Origin: Candidatus Gastranaerophilales bacterium
Lineage (GTDB): Bacteria; Cyanobacteriota; Vampirovibrionia; Gastranaerophilales; Gastranaerophilaceae
Direction of reading: 5' to 3'
Assembly: GCA_944323035.1 (NCBI GenBank)
Contig: CALUQY010000003.1
Location: forward strand, 51,829-115,828
DNA length: 64,000 nt
Shown here: one piece after another, positions 36,098-44,878 of the stretch
How positions within the stretch are numbered: the first letter of the stretch is position 1
How the letters are laid out: each line of letters begins with the position of its first letter
Translations under genes and position numbers: made by a program
The notes under the pieces: generated by a model
Databases searched by the model: none
What the model saw: the letters and a program-made list of their open reading frames with translations, nothing else
What the model was told of the DNA's origin: nothing

Positions 36098-36925
36098 CTA
36101 CCATCCTTTGTTTATTCTGATTTTAAAATTTTTACCGCGTGTTTTGATCTTTATTTGGAATAATTTAAAAATTTTAATAGTTTTTGTTGTCGTTACCATA
36201 TAGTTGACTGGGAGATTCTGGAATTTTAAAAAGTCTTTTACAAATTTCATTGCACTTTCACTATCCCTATCGTTTTCTCTAGTATGTACGATTGAATTAT
36301 TTCGGCTTAAATAGTAATAGTTAGTATCAGGAACAGTAACTAAACGTTTTAAATATAAAAGTATCTGAACAGAAAATATCATATCCTCATATGTTCTTCC
36401 CTCCTCAAATAGTAATTTAGATTCTTTGAGTGGTAGCGTTTTATAAATTTTATTCGTAATGTATGAGTAGTCAGGGATATCGCAGATTTCTAATTTTTCT
36501 TTAAAATCTTCATATATGCCTGTGCAGTTAAATGATAAGAACTTTCTAAATTTATTTTTTCTGACTTTTATTATGTTTGTAGCCGCGATGTCAGCGTTAT
36601 ATTTTGTTGCGGAGTTATAGAGCTTTTCGTAAAAATTCGCTTCGATCCAGTCGTCTGAATCACAAAATCCTATATATTCACCTTTAGCAATTTTTAAGCC
36701 GTTGTTACGCGCATTTGATACACCGGCATTCTCTTGGGAACGTACCTTTATCCGGTTATCTTTCGTTGCATATTCTTGTAAAATTACTCTGGAGTTATCC
36801 GTTGAGCCGTCATTAATACAAATAATTTCTATATCTTTCAATGTTTGATTTATTAAACTATCAAGACATTTGCGTAAGTATTGTTCTACATTATAAACAG
36901 GTACTATAATGGAAACTTTAATCAT
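36098..36925 (-). CDS. Family 2 glycosyltransferase
   Basis: 275 residues with a GT-A fold: VSIIVPVYNVEQYLRKCLDS, IICINDGSTDNSRVI, NAGVSNARNNGLKIAKGEYI and the metal-binding IGFCDSDDWIEANF. It transfers a sugar from a nucleotide sugar during cell-surface glycan synthesis. A basic C-terminal tail (FKLFQIKIKTRGKNFKIRIN) may bind the membrane. It is 5 bp after the preceding GT2 gene. Shorter than many GT2 proteins but all catalytic motifs are present. Confidence 0.9.
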   Translation of the reverse strand: MIKVSIIVPVYNVEQYLRKCLDSLINQTLKDIEIICINDGSTDNSRVILQEYATKDNRIKVRSQENAGVSNARNNGLKIAKGEYIGFCDSDDWIEANFYEKLYNSATKYNADIAATNIIKVRKNKFRKFLSFNCTGIYEDFKEKLEICDIPDYSYITNKIYKTLPLKESKLLFEEGRTYEDMIFSVQILLYLKRLVTVPDTNYYYLSRNNSIVHTRENDRDSESAMKFVKDFLKFQNLPVNYMVTTTKTIKIFKLFQIKIKTRGKNFKIRINKGW

Positions 36926-36930
36926 ATTTT

Positions 36931-38790
36931 TTACCTTTTAATTTGTGTTAAATCCGCAAGAATTTCTTTTTTAAAATTCTTGTCTTGTAATTCGTTAGTA
37001 ACTCTTCCTTTTTTTACTTCATTCACATACTTATTTTCAATGGCAATTTTTTTATTCGCTCTGCTTAAAAACCATTCATATTCAATATCAATGTGTCCCA
37101 TATCTAACGCGCGGAAACCTTCTTTTGCCAAATCAAAGGCTAAAACTGTAGCGGTAGGACCGAGGGCAATGATAAAAAGTTTATTTTTGTCGCATTGTTT
37201 GCAAATTTTAAATATTTCGTCATATATTTCATAGGCATTTTGTTCCGGACAGAGTATCCTATTTATAGACTTTGCATTGTCAAATAAATCGTTATTATAC
37301 CCAAGTCTGGTATATTTCCCTTCTACAAAAATTAGTTCTTTATCCTGCCAAATTTTCTTTAAATCATTAAAAAATCTTTTGCAGACTGATTTATCTTTTT
37401 CTTCTATATAAGGTCTGGATATTTCTGCGCAGAAGTATTGTTTTCCCGGGTCTATTAATTCGGAGATTTTATTGCTATTTTTAGCTAGAAACTTTCTCCA
37501 AAATTTGGCTGTTTGGTAATTAAACTTCTCTAATCCGTTAAATTTATCCGGAATCCCAATTAAAATATTTGTTTCTGCATTAACTAAAATTCGTTGCAGC
37601 TTTTCTCCCAAATCTTTTGTATATTTTTGAAACCCTATGTCTTGCCCAAATATTAATTTGAATTCTCCATCGCCAAAACGACTAATTGAATACTCTGAGT
37701 TTATTAAAAGTTGTAGTGTTTCAAATTTCGATTTTATTTTAGGTTTAATTTCTTTGCGTTCATAATACTCCGCTCTATTGAATCTGTCTTTGATTGTATC
37801 AATCAAAAATAATATTCCGGCGGGAATTACAAAAAAATCTTCATGTAAAACGTATAAAATAACAGCTTTTACATAATTTATTTTCAATTCCCAGTAAGAA
37901 CATTTTGGCTTTAACTTAAAGTAATCCCACCAATATCTGCCACGGCGCATTTTAATAAACTCTATCATTTGTGACAGTTCTTTAAAATATATTTCAACAA
38001 AGACTTTGTCAGTTTTTCCGAACCAAGAAATGGCTTTCAAAACATATCTGCTTAAAATTTTTTCACATATTTTATATTCTATATTGTTTTCCGTGAGAAA
38101 ATTTTCTATTTGATAAGTTGTCACTATTGGTGATAAATCTTTTTTTACCCCGTTTTGTGTTAATGATCCTTTTCGACCGCGCCTGTAAATATATAAATCT
38201 TTCTTTAAAATCCGGATATCTTTTGCCAGAATTAATGATTTAATCGTAAAAATTTGGTCTTCACCGGTTTTGGATGTCCCAAATTGTATATTATTTTGTT
38301 TTAAAAAACTGTTTTTATAAATTTTGTTATATGAGATTGTGTGAAAATTAAATATTTTTTTTATTGAAAAATTTTTTGGAAAATTTTTGCAGGAATATTG
38401 ACCAGATTTTATTTTATCAGCTTTTAATGTTTTAGCACCAAAAATGACTATATCAGGTTTATTTACTATTTGTTTGTAACATTCTGATAATAAATAAGGA
38501 TTTATCAAATCATCAGAATCTACAAAACAAACATATTCACCTTTGGCTTCTGAAAGTGCCCGATTTCTTGCATTGCCAGCCCCGCAAGACCATTCGGTTA
38601 AAATTTTTATGCAGGGGTATTTGTTGCGATAGTCATTTATAATTTGTAGAGAATTATCTGTGGAATTATTATCTACACAAATTATTTCGTAATTATTAAA
38701 TTCCTGACATAGTATGCTATCAAGGCAGCCCGGCAAATATTGAGCTGTATTGTATACTGGTATAATTATCGAAAATACTAATTTGTGCAT
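36931..38790 (-). CDS. Bifunctional glycosyltransferase: GT2 domain fused to GT-D (DUF1792) domain
   Basis: 619 residues. The start at 38790 (MHKLVFSIIIPVYN) has GAGG nine bases upstream; an upstream in-frame Met lacks one. Residues 1-230: GT2 with IICVDNNSTDNSLQI, GAGNARNRALSEAKGEYVCF and VDSDDLINPYLL. Residues about 370-600: a GT-D/DUF1792 domain with the diagnostic SRFGDGEFKLIFGQ, NILIGIPDKFN and GPTATVLAFDLAKEGFRALD followed by MGHIDIEYEW. GT-D enzymes extend glycans on bacterial adhesins in streptococci. Two sequential transfers by one protein are likely. First gene of the operon. Confidence 0.9.
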   Translation of the reverse strand: MHKLVFSIIIPVYNTAQYLPGCLDSILCQEFNNYEIICVDNNSTDNSLQIINDYRNKYPCIKILTEWSCGAGNARNRALSEAKGEYVCFVDSDDLINPYLLSECYKQIVNKPDIVIFGAKTLKADKIKSGQYSCKNFPKNFSIKKIFNFHTISYNKIYKNSFLKQNNIQFGTSKTGEDQIFTIKSLILAKDIRILKKDLYIYRRGRKGSLTQNGVKKDLSPIVTTYQIENFLTENNIEYKICEKILSRYVLKAISWFGKTDKVFVEIYFKELSQMIEFIKMRRGRYWWDYFKLKPKCSYWELKINYVKAVILYVLHEDFFVIPAGILFLIDTIKDRFNRAEYYERKEIKPKIKSKFETLQLLINSEYSISRFGDGEFKLIFGQDIGFQKYTKDLGEKLQRILVNAETNILIGIPDKFNGLEKFNYQTAKFWRKFLAKNSNKISELIDPGKQYFCAEISRPYIEEKDKSVCKRFFNDLKKIWQDKELIFVEGKYTRLGYNNDLFDNAKSINRILCPEQNAYEIYDEIFKICKQCDKNKLFIIALGPTATVLAFDLAKEGFRALDMGHIDIEYEWFLSRANKKIAIENKYVNEVKKGRVTNELQDKNFKKEILADLTQIKR

Positions 38791-38811
38791 AAATGTTAAC
38801 CTCAATATAGG

Positions 38812-38823
38812 TTGCTGCAGCAA
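38812..38823. promoter_or_regulatory. Perfect palindrome between glycosyltransferase operon and XRE gene
   Basis: TTGCTGCAGCAA, extended imperfectly to 18 bp, lies midway between the divergent starts at 38790 and 38858. It is a likely operator of the XRE protein, which would tie it to the glycosyltransferase operon. Confidence 0.6.
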
Positions 38824-38857
38824 TCTAATATTAATAATTTAACACTAAAATAAAAAT

Positions 38858-39139
38858 ATGCAAGATGTAACAAACAATCGAACTTTCAAACTGATAAGGG
38901 CTGTAGGGGAAGTAGTGAGAAGGCACCGTAAGGCCCATTGTAAAACGATGTATGGTCTTTCCGCAGAAATTGCCATGTCAAAGTCAACTTGGCGTGAAGT
39001 AGAGATTGGGGCTTGCAAGGATATAAAATTAACTACTCTTTGGAAGATTGCAGAAGGTTTAGAAATCTCGGCCGGTGATTTATTAAATGAGGTTAGTCAG
39101 GATTTAGGGGAAGATTTTTCTCTTACGGATTTGAATTGA
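38858..39139 (+). CDS. XRE-family HTH regulator
   Basis: 93 residues: RAVGEVVRRHRKAHCKTMYG, LSAEIAMSKSTWREVEIGAC, then KDIKLTTLWKIAEGLEISAG and an acidic tail. Divergent from the glycosyltransferase operon across a 12-bp palindrome. It overlaps the 3' end of the convergent cysteine-cluster gene by 17 bp. Confidence 0.82.
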   Translation: MQDVTNNRTFKLIRAVGEVVRRHRKAHCKTMYGLSAEIAMSKSTWREVEIGACKDIKLTTLWKIAEGLEISAGDLLNEVSQDLGEDFSLTDLN

Positions 39140-39551
39140 TGTTATGTTTTCGTATTTTTTCTAACACTTCAGCAAAAGAAATAATGGGTTCCATTTTGTA
39201 TCCGCAGTCATCCGAAAGCGCACCTCCCATGGAGAAAAGTTCTTCCTGCGGGTAACGGCGGCAGATTCCGGGGCGTTTTTTGTGGATTTTGCATTTGTGT
39301 GTGACAGGATCAAGATTTGTGCACTCAAAAACAAGCCCGATTTCATCTTTGCCGATGATTTTGAGATAAGTGTAAAACCGGTGAAGATACTGGAGTTTTT
39401 TGAATTCTTCTTCATCCTGAATAACGTGTTTGTAGTGCTTGACATAAATTTGCCGGCAGCATTTGCCGCAGGCGTTGCAATGACCGGTTCTGTAGTATTT
39501 GCGCCCGAGAATTCTTGATAAAATAAATTTTTTAATTTCTAGCAACATCAT
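39123..39551 (-). CDS. YkgJ-family cysteine-cluster protein
   Basis: 142 residues. The cluster GHCNACGKCCRQIYVKHYKH near residue 22, then CTNLDPVTHKCKIHKKRPGI and CRRYPQEELF, matches the CxxCxxCC Zn/Fe-chelating domain (YkgJ). These proteins bind a metal or iron-sulfur cluster, and their role is generally unknown. Cytoplasmic, with a basic N-terminus. Stands alone. Confidence 0.87.
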   Translation of the reverse strand: MMLLEIKKFILSRILGRKYYRTGHCNACGKCCRQIYVKHYKHVIQDEEEFKKLQYLHRFYTYLKIIGKDEIGLVFECTNLDPVTHKCKIHKKRPGICRRYPQEELFSMGGALSDDCGYKMEPIISFAEVLEKIRKHNINSNP

Positions 39552-39789
39552 AATAAAATTGTAGCAGAATTAAATGTTAATTTTTGTAAATTATTTGCCA
39601 GCAGAGGCGCAAAAATAAATTTTGAGGGATTTTAGCATGAACACAAAACTCCCTTTCTTTTATAGCGTATACGCCGGAGCTTGCGGAGTTTGTTTTCGGA
39701 AAAGAAAGATACTAGTCCGCAAGTATAAATTCGGTAGTAACATACAAACTATAAATAATACCAATAACATAACCAAAATAACCAACCTT

Positions 39790-39815
39790 GACCCCGATCA
39801 TAGGGGTCTTTTTTT
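39790..39815 (+). terminator. Intrinsic terminator
   Basis: GACCCC/GGGGTC stem followed by TTTTTTT. Nothing well supported lies upstream on the plus strand. Confidence 0.8.
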
Positions 39816-39875
39816 GCTGTTGGGAGATGACATTCAACACGAGGCGGAAGGAACACGAATGTAGTTAATATCTAC

Positions 39876-39903
39876 TTGCAAAAGAAAATGTTCGTGGTAG
39901 TAT
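39876..39903 (+). promoter_or_regulatory. Promoter of tRNA-Arg
   Basis: TTGCAA, 16 bases, TAGTAT, ending 17 bp before the tRNA. Confidence 0.6.
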
Positions 39904-39920
39904 AGAGAGGTAAATATTAT

Positions 39921-39994
<74 letters not shown>

Positions 39995-40006
39995 AATCTA
40001 CTATTT

Positions 40007-40030
40007 AAGAGGGTTTGAACCCTCTTTTTT
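40007..40030 (+). terminator. Intrinsic terminator of tRNA-Arg
   Basis: AGAGGGTT/GAACCCTCT stem followed by TTTTT. Confidence 0.88.
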
Positions 40031-40321
40031 GTTGTAAATTTTGAGAGTGAAAATATAAATTGTCGTAAAAATGTCGTAATGAAAAATAAAAAATTATAAC
40101 AATTTGTATAAAATATTTATGGAAATATGTTAATTGGCGAATTGTAATATCAAAATCCCCTAGGGGGGCTATGTCAAATTATACCACCCCTAAATGTCCC
40201 AACCGGTAAAATAGATTATACTTATATATTTGTCTTTGAATTCTTAATTTTTTGTTTATTTTTTTAGATTTTATTTAAAATCTGTTATGATAGTAATATA
40301 ACCCTTTAACAGGAAAAGAAA

Positions 40322-40906
40322 ATGACGGAAGAGGAAAAAGAATACCGAGACATACTCATAAAATACTACACTGAAAATCATTCCTTTATTTAGAAAGCTG
40401 TTTTTACGGTTACCGCTAGTGCCATAACTTACTTACTCGGTTACAGTGATAAGATTTCAACACCATACACAGGGTGGTATAGTTTTGGTATTGGACTTTT
40501 CATATTGACCTTAATAATACAGCTATATTCAGCTTATATCTCACGTGAAGGATGCGATGCCGGAATCGGTAATCCTCAAAGTGAAAAATCCGAAAACTGT
40601 TTCAAGCTATCCGAAATTTTAACAAATACCTTTATGATACTTTTCTGTATTGCAATTATTGTGACATCTATTGTTATTACTGGTAATGCCAGAAATACGG
40701 CGAATGGCTCAAATTATAGCTATGAACAAACTATCATAACAGACGATTATAACTATACGGAAAGGAGAACATTCGTGAAAGAACTAAACGCTTCAAATGG
40801 ACTAAATCCACCAAAAGCCACTAAACCAAGATTTGGACAAGACGGGTTTAATCCACCTAAAAACATGCCACCCAAACCAGTACAACCACCAAAAGAGAAA
40901 AAATAG
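40322..40906 (+). pseudogene. Two-segment membrane protein interrupted by an in-frame amber codon
   Basis: An ATG at 40322 with AGGA upstream opens MTEEEKEYRDILIKYYTENH and SFI, then a TAG at 40391-40393. The same frame goes on with KAVFTVTASAITYLLGYSDK, two membrane segments (about 24-45 and 55-75), a third (ILTNTFMILFCIAIIVTSIV), and a tail with NPPK motifs (GLNPPKATKP, GFNPPKNMPP). So a single point change probably broke the gene, or the TAG is read through. The tail motif recurs in the next small ORF. Confidence 0.65.
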
Positions 40907-40916
40907 GAGAATTTTT

Positions 40917-41063
40917 ATGTCAGAAAAATACAATCCTTGCCATGAGAGTTTTAACCCGGCAAAATCAATACGACCTAACATTGAAAAAAGAGGTTTCAAC
41001 CCGCCGAAATCGACACAACCTGTACCTAAACCAAAGTCTAATAATTCAACACCAAAGAAATAA
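40917..41063 (+). CDS. Small Pro-rich protein with NPPK motifs
   Basis: 48 residues: MSEKYNPCHESFNPAKSIRP, NIEKRGFNPPKSTQPVPKPK, SNNSTPKK. The AGGAG at 40905 overlaps the preceding stop, so it is coupled to it. The unit (G/S)FNP(P/A)K..xP occurs twice here and twice in the tail of the preceding gene. No known family; it may be a ligand for a Pro-binding module. Confidence 0.55.
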   Translation: MSEKYNPCHESFNPAKSIRPNIEKRGFNPPKSTQPVPKPKSNNSTPKK

Positions 41064-41082
41064 AAGACGTAGAGGAAATACA

Positions 41083-42081
41083 TTGCAAAATAAAAAATAT
41101 CAAATATTTGTAAGTTCAACTTATGAAGACTTAAAAGAAGAAAGAAAAGCCATTATTGAAAATATTTCAACGATGGGGCATTTACCTGTCGGTATGGAAC
41201 TCTTTGTTGCATCAGATGATGAACAATTTGAATATATTAAAAAAGTTATTGATAACTGCGATTATTATGTGTTAGTTTTGGGTGGACGTTATGGCACAGT
41301 GAGTCCGAGAACCGGTAAGAGTTATACAGAAATGGAATACGATTATGCTATTGAAAAAGGCTTACCGGTTTTAGCCTTTCCTTACGCAAATATTGAACAG
41401 CTACCAGAAAAATTGAAAGATAAAGATTTAAGCCAAATTAAAAAATTTTACGAAAAAGCGTCTAATGGCAGAATGTGCACCCTATGGGACAATAAAGAAA
41501 AATTATTATCCAATGTAATAATAAGCCTAACTAAGATATTTGCAGAAAAGCCACAACGAGGTTGGATAAGACCGGATGAAGTCGATAATACAACATTACT
41601 TGCTGAGATGAATAACTTACGTAAAGAAAATCAAACTCTTAAGGAAGAAGTTGAAAACTATAAGAAAAGTTTAACACCTGAGATTGAAAACCTTGCGGAT
41701 ATGGATGAAAAATTTAAGATTAATTTTCAAATAGCCCAAAGTTCTGGATATATACGGCCTAACTATATGAATTTTACGTGGAATGAAATATATTCTAATG
41801 TTGCACCTTACATTATTTCTCCTACGAAATTTCCCGATTTTGTTGATTTGATTAAAACATTTATTATAAAAAAATATACACCAAATAACCCTACTACAAT
41901 CATTATTCCAGAAATGAATGATGTACAAACAATAAAGATTCAGTTAGAAGCATTGCGTTTAATTAAGATTGAAATGATGAACTATCCTGACGGCCAGGTT
42001 GATGAATGGATTTCTCTTACAGTAAAGGGAAACGCATATCTGAAACAGGTAAAAACCGTTAAATCACAAAAAATATTTTAA
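41083..42081 (+). CDS. DUF4062-domain protein
   Basis: 332 residues from a TTG at 41083 with GAGG seven bases upstream; an earlier ATG at 40942 would run through the preceding gene. Residues 5-95 are a DUF4062 domain (YQIFVSSTYEDLKEERKAII, DYYVLVLGGRYGTVSPRTGK, SYTEMEYDYAIEKGLPVLAF), a fold related to nucleoside deoxyribosyltransferase and TIR domains and common in defence or signalling loci. Then a coiled coil (about 175-200) and a helical C-terminus ending EWISLTVKGNAYL. Convergent with the KAP gene, 4 bp apart. Confidence 0.85.
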   Translation: MQNKKYQIFVSSTYEDLKEERKAIIENISTMGHLPVGMELFVASDDEQFEYIKKVIDNCDYYVLVLGGRYGTVSPRTGKSYTEMEYDYAIEKGLPVLAFPYANIEQLPEKLKDKDLSQIKKFYEKASNGRMCTLWDNKEKLLSNVIISLTKIFAEKPQRGWIRPDEVDNTTLLAEMNNLRKENQTLKEEVENYKKSLTPEIENLADMDEKFKINFQIAQSSGYIRPNYMNFTWNEIYSNVAPYIISPTKFPDFVDLIKTFIIKKYTPNNPTTIIIPEMNDVQTIKIQLEALRLIKIEMMNYPDGQVDEWISLTVKGNAYLKQVKTVKSQKIF

Positions 42082-42085
42082 TGTG

Positions 42086-43618
42086 TTATTGTGTTGCATA
42101 ATCGTGTAGTTTATATTCCTTTTCTATAATGCTGTTGTAATATGCTTTGAGCTCGTCATCTTTGTCATCTGAATCCCATTTTGCTTGGTATGCTTTAATT
42201 TCATTAAACTTTTGGTTTAATGCATTATCAATAATATTCGAATTACGGGCAAAAGATTGTGAAGTTCTAAAATATCCTGTATCAACAGTATGTGGAGTCG
42301 GTTCAAAGCCTTGTTGAAGCGTTTCTTTTAGGCGTTTATGAAATTCATAAAAATCGTTATAGGAAGAAAAATTTCTATCAACAAAATCCGGATAATTTTC
42401 ATTATAACTTTGTTGCGACGCAATATGTCCTATTTTATATGCTTCTTTTGGAACTTTCCAAGTTAGTAAATTTTGTTTTGTACCGTTAATAACAAATGGG
42501 TGGTCCATAGATAACGCAAGCTGAGGCCTATCATTACGAGAATGTTTTTGACATATTTTATATGCAAGATATTCACAATCTAACTTCTTCTTTATATGGT
42601 TACAGAAATGAACAATTTTTTCGCATATAGCAACTGTTTCACGCATAGTAAATCTTTCACATTTACAATATTCGTTTAGTTTTGTGTGTAATGTATCTAA
42701 TGAATTATATCTTCCATTTTCGGTTGAAAACTTGTGTTCGTCAAAGGCTTTTTGTAATCGTTCTGAAGTAACATTATCTTGTATAATTTTTAAATAGTCC
42801 GGTTCATATAAACATTCGGTATCATCAAAGAATTTTTTAAAATAACACTCTGAAGATTTTTTATCTTCATTAAATCCATACAATGATTGAACGCATTTAT
42901 TCATAGAATTTTCATTTGTAGGAAGAATTATAAAAAGACCTTTTATATCAAAAAAGTGTTTTATAATTTCTAAAGTTTTCATAGCATAGTCAGGTCGGCA
43001 ACGGTCTAGTTCATCAACTATCAAGACTAAACGTTTGTTCGGTAAGTCATTCTCAATAAATGACTTAAGTGTTTCTTTAAACTTTATAATAGAGTCTTTT
43101 TCACTGATAAATGTTTCCATGAAGTCTTTAGCAGCATTTAACAAATTTTCATTATTTATATTAATTTGTCCGTTAAATAATCCTGCATTTATACCAAATG
43201 TTGTAGATGTAGATTTCATCATATCAAGGATTAATTTTAATGTTGCAGTGGAAACTTCTTCAATCTTATTTTTAGCTTTGGTTAAGCGTTTTGCTTCTTT
43301 ATTAATATACAACAAAATCTCTTTAGAAAAAGAGGCAAAAGGTGACTCAATATAATCGTTTTCCCACGCACTAAAGTAGACACAATTAATATCATTTTTA
43401 CGTAGGAACTTGGTAAAACGTGTACTAAAGTAGGTTTTACCCATACCAAATTTACTATCAAGCATTAAAACATACGGGGTAGGTTTTGTTTTGATTGATT
43501 GCATTAAGCAATTAGCATAATCTTGTGCGCCTGGCATGCAATCAAAAAACGGGTCTTCATTATATTCTTTTTGTTCTTGTGTTGTTAATTTAAAAATATT
43601 AGATATATCTTTTGGCAT
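42086..43618 (-). CDS. KAP-family P-loop NTPase
   Basis: 510 residues. Walker A SKFGMGKTYFSTRF (residues 55-68), the KAP-typical VYFSAWENDYIESPFASFSK (80-99), an inserted helical part, Walker B LVLIVDELDRCRPDYA (197-212), then KTLEIIKHFFDIKGLFIILP. KAP NTPases include PifA, which blocks phage T7. No clear membrane segment is inserted here, unlike many KAP proteins. It is 49 bp downstream of the HEPN-like gene in the same direction, so the two form an operon. Confidence 0.9.
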   Translation of the reverse strand: MPKDISNIFKLTTQEQKEYNEDPFFDCMPGAQDYANCLMQSIKTKPTPYVLMLDSKFGMGKTYFSTRFTKFLRKNDINCVYFSAWENDYIESPFASFSKEILLYINKEAKRLTKAKNKIEEVSTATLKLILDMMKSTSTTFGINAGLFNGQININNENLLNAAKDFMETFISEKDSIIKFKETLKSFIENDLPNKRLVLIVDELDRCRPDYAMKTLEIIKHFFDIKGLFIILPTNENSMNKCVQSLYGFNEDKKSSECYFKKFFDDTECLYEPDYLKIIQDNVTSERLQKAFDEHKFSTENGRYNSLDTLHTKLNEYCKCERFTMRETVAICEKIVHFCNHIKKKLDCEYLAYKICQKHSRNDRPQLALSMDHPFVINGTKQNLLTWKVPKEAYKIGHIASQQSYNENYPDFVDRNFSSYNDFYEFHKRLKETLQQGFEPTPHTVDTGYFRTSQSFARNSNIIDNALNQKFNEIKAYQAKWDSDDKDDELKAYYNSIIEKEYKLHDYATQ

Positions 43619-43667
43619 TACTATTCCTTATGATTAATTCTAATCTAATAATGAGACAGTTTTACTC

Positions 43668-44474
43668 TTATTTTAAATCTTTAAACAAAGGCGTTTCGAA
43701 TATATCAAACTCGTTGGAATGTTTTGTCGGCTCTTTTATTAGATACATTTGACGTAATACTGTCCAAGGTGACGGAAGTTCTTGTGGTTCATAGTTATTA
43801 AATAGTGCAATATCGTCGCATAAATCTAATAATATTCTATGTTTGTTATAAAAATATTCCAGTTCATCATCTCTATTAATATCAATTTCAAATAAATCTG
43901 GTCTGATATCTTTTATTGCTAACAAAATAGTACGAATTGATGGCTTTTGTTTGAATTTGGGGAACTGTAATACCCCTTTAATATTTTGCCCCATATGAAT
44001 TTCAAATAGCAATAATGCATCCACGTAACGCTGTTTGTTTTGTTCGTAATCCTTAAAGTTATAATGCGCGATAGCATTTCTTAAATCTTGTAGTACGTGT
44101 CTAGCCTGGACTAATCCTGAAAATTTTTCAGGAACTTTGAAGTAAAACTTTTCAGTAATTTCAGGTTGAAAGAATTCTTTGCAGCAAAGAACCATAAATA
44201 AAATATCTGAAAAATACATTATATTAACAAGCTGTGTAAATTTTTGAATGTCTGTTAATTGAGGGTTTTTAAGTATAGCTAAGAAAGAGTTTCCCTTGTT
44301 ATTTTGATATCGTTCTTGTCTTTTCTTATTATAGAAAAATTTGTTAAATACTTTAAAAGAATTTTCTTTGTAGTAGGCGACCACAGAACTAACAAGCGAA
44401 TGTTTCATAAGTATTTCAAGTCGCATCATACGACCATACAATTTAGAAAATTCAAAATAATATTTGTTAATCAT
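43668..44474 (-). CDS. HEPN/Abi-like protein (putative RNase)
   Basis: 268 residues, all-helical. RNAIAH (132-137, in VLQDLRNAIAHYNFKDYEQN) is an R-X4-H motif of the HEPN type found in Abi and toxin RNases. The N-terminal region (MLRLEILMKHSLVSSVVAYY-like) fits Abi-type layouts. It would cut RNA when triggered, perhaps controlled by the KAP NTPase encoded next. A perfect inverted repeat sits just upstream (44496-44526). The call is from motif and context, not full-family recognition. Confidence 0.65.
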   Translation of the reverse strand: MINKYYFEFSKLYGRMMRLEILMKHSLVSSVVAYYKENSFKVFNKFFYNKKRQERYQNNKGNSFLAILKNPQLTDIQKFTQLVNIMYFSDILFMVLCCKEFFQPEITEKFYFKVPEKFSGLVQARHVLQDLRNAIAHYNFKDYEQNKQRYVDALLLFEIHMGQNIKGVLQFPKFKQKPSIRTILLAIKDIRPDLFEIDINRDDELEYFYNKHRILLDLCDDIALFNNYEPQELPSPWTVLRQMYLIKEPTKHSNEFDIFETPLFKDLK

Positions 44475-44495
44475 GCCGTCATGTTAGCATTAAAA

Positions 44496-44526
44496 AAGTG
44501 TATATGCAATAAATACATATACACTT
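44496..44526. promoter_or_regulatory. Operator-like inverted repeat before HEPN-KAP operon
   Basis: AAGTGTATATG / CATATACACTT, perfect 11-bp arms around 9 bp, starting 21 bp upstream of the HEPN-like start. No terminator T tract on the coding side, so an operator is likelier than a terminator. Confidence 0.6.
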
Positions 44527-44637
44527 ACTTGCTTTTGTACCAAGGGAGTTTGTCTAGCAAACTTATGCCCCTCTTAATATAAGCTAGGGTACATTTATAT
44601 TATTTACGATTTTGTATACTTTGTCAAGTATGAATAT

Positions 44638-44860
44638 TTATAAATTACGTTTGTAGGTATTGTCTATACTCGTTAATAATAATGTTGCTAAATCTCTATC
44701 TGAAAGCATAATATATTTGACAGGTTTGACAGGATAGTTAAATTTTTGTTTTAATAAATGGGTAACATATTCTTTGTTTGTACTCGAATTAATTGCTACA
44801 AATAAGATTTTGGGCAAATATTTTTAACGTATCTTGAATTACTTCACGTGACTCGTTCAT
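44638..44860 (-). pseudogene. Frameshifted small gene
   Basis: From ATG 44860: MNESREVIQDTLKIFAQNLI then CSN and stop. One frame over, a continuous PKILFVAINSSTNKEYVTHL, LKQKFNYPVKPVKYIMLSDR, DLATLLLTSIDNTYKRNL follows to 44638. The total of 223 nt is one base off a multiple of three, so a single indel at about 44815 split it. Family not recognised. It lies between the HEPN gene and the small membrane protein. Confidence 0.5.
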
Positions 44861-44878
44861 ATAAAATCCTTTCTTGTT

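Larger units (their letters stand above)
39552..39920. other. Intergenic region upstream of tRNA-Arg
   Basis: Holds a doubtful short plus-strand ORF (from 39637), a clear terminator at 39790-39815 that cuts through it, and the tRNA promoter. The ORF plus terminator may mark a small RNA of about 180 nt on the plus strand, but no promoter is evident. Confidence 0.4.

Noticed and set aside
39622..39864. 80-codon plus-strand ORF upstream of tRNA-Arg
   Set aside because: A clear intrinsic terminator cuts through its 3' third and no ribosome site precedes it. A small RNA is possible but unsupported.
40942..41082. Longer start for the DUF4062 gene
   Set aside because: It would overlap the 48-residue NPPK gene in another frame; the TTG at 41083 has a good ribosome site and begins right at the domain.
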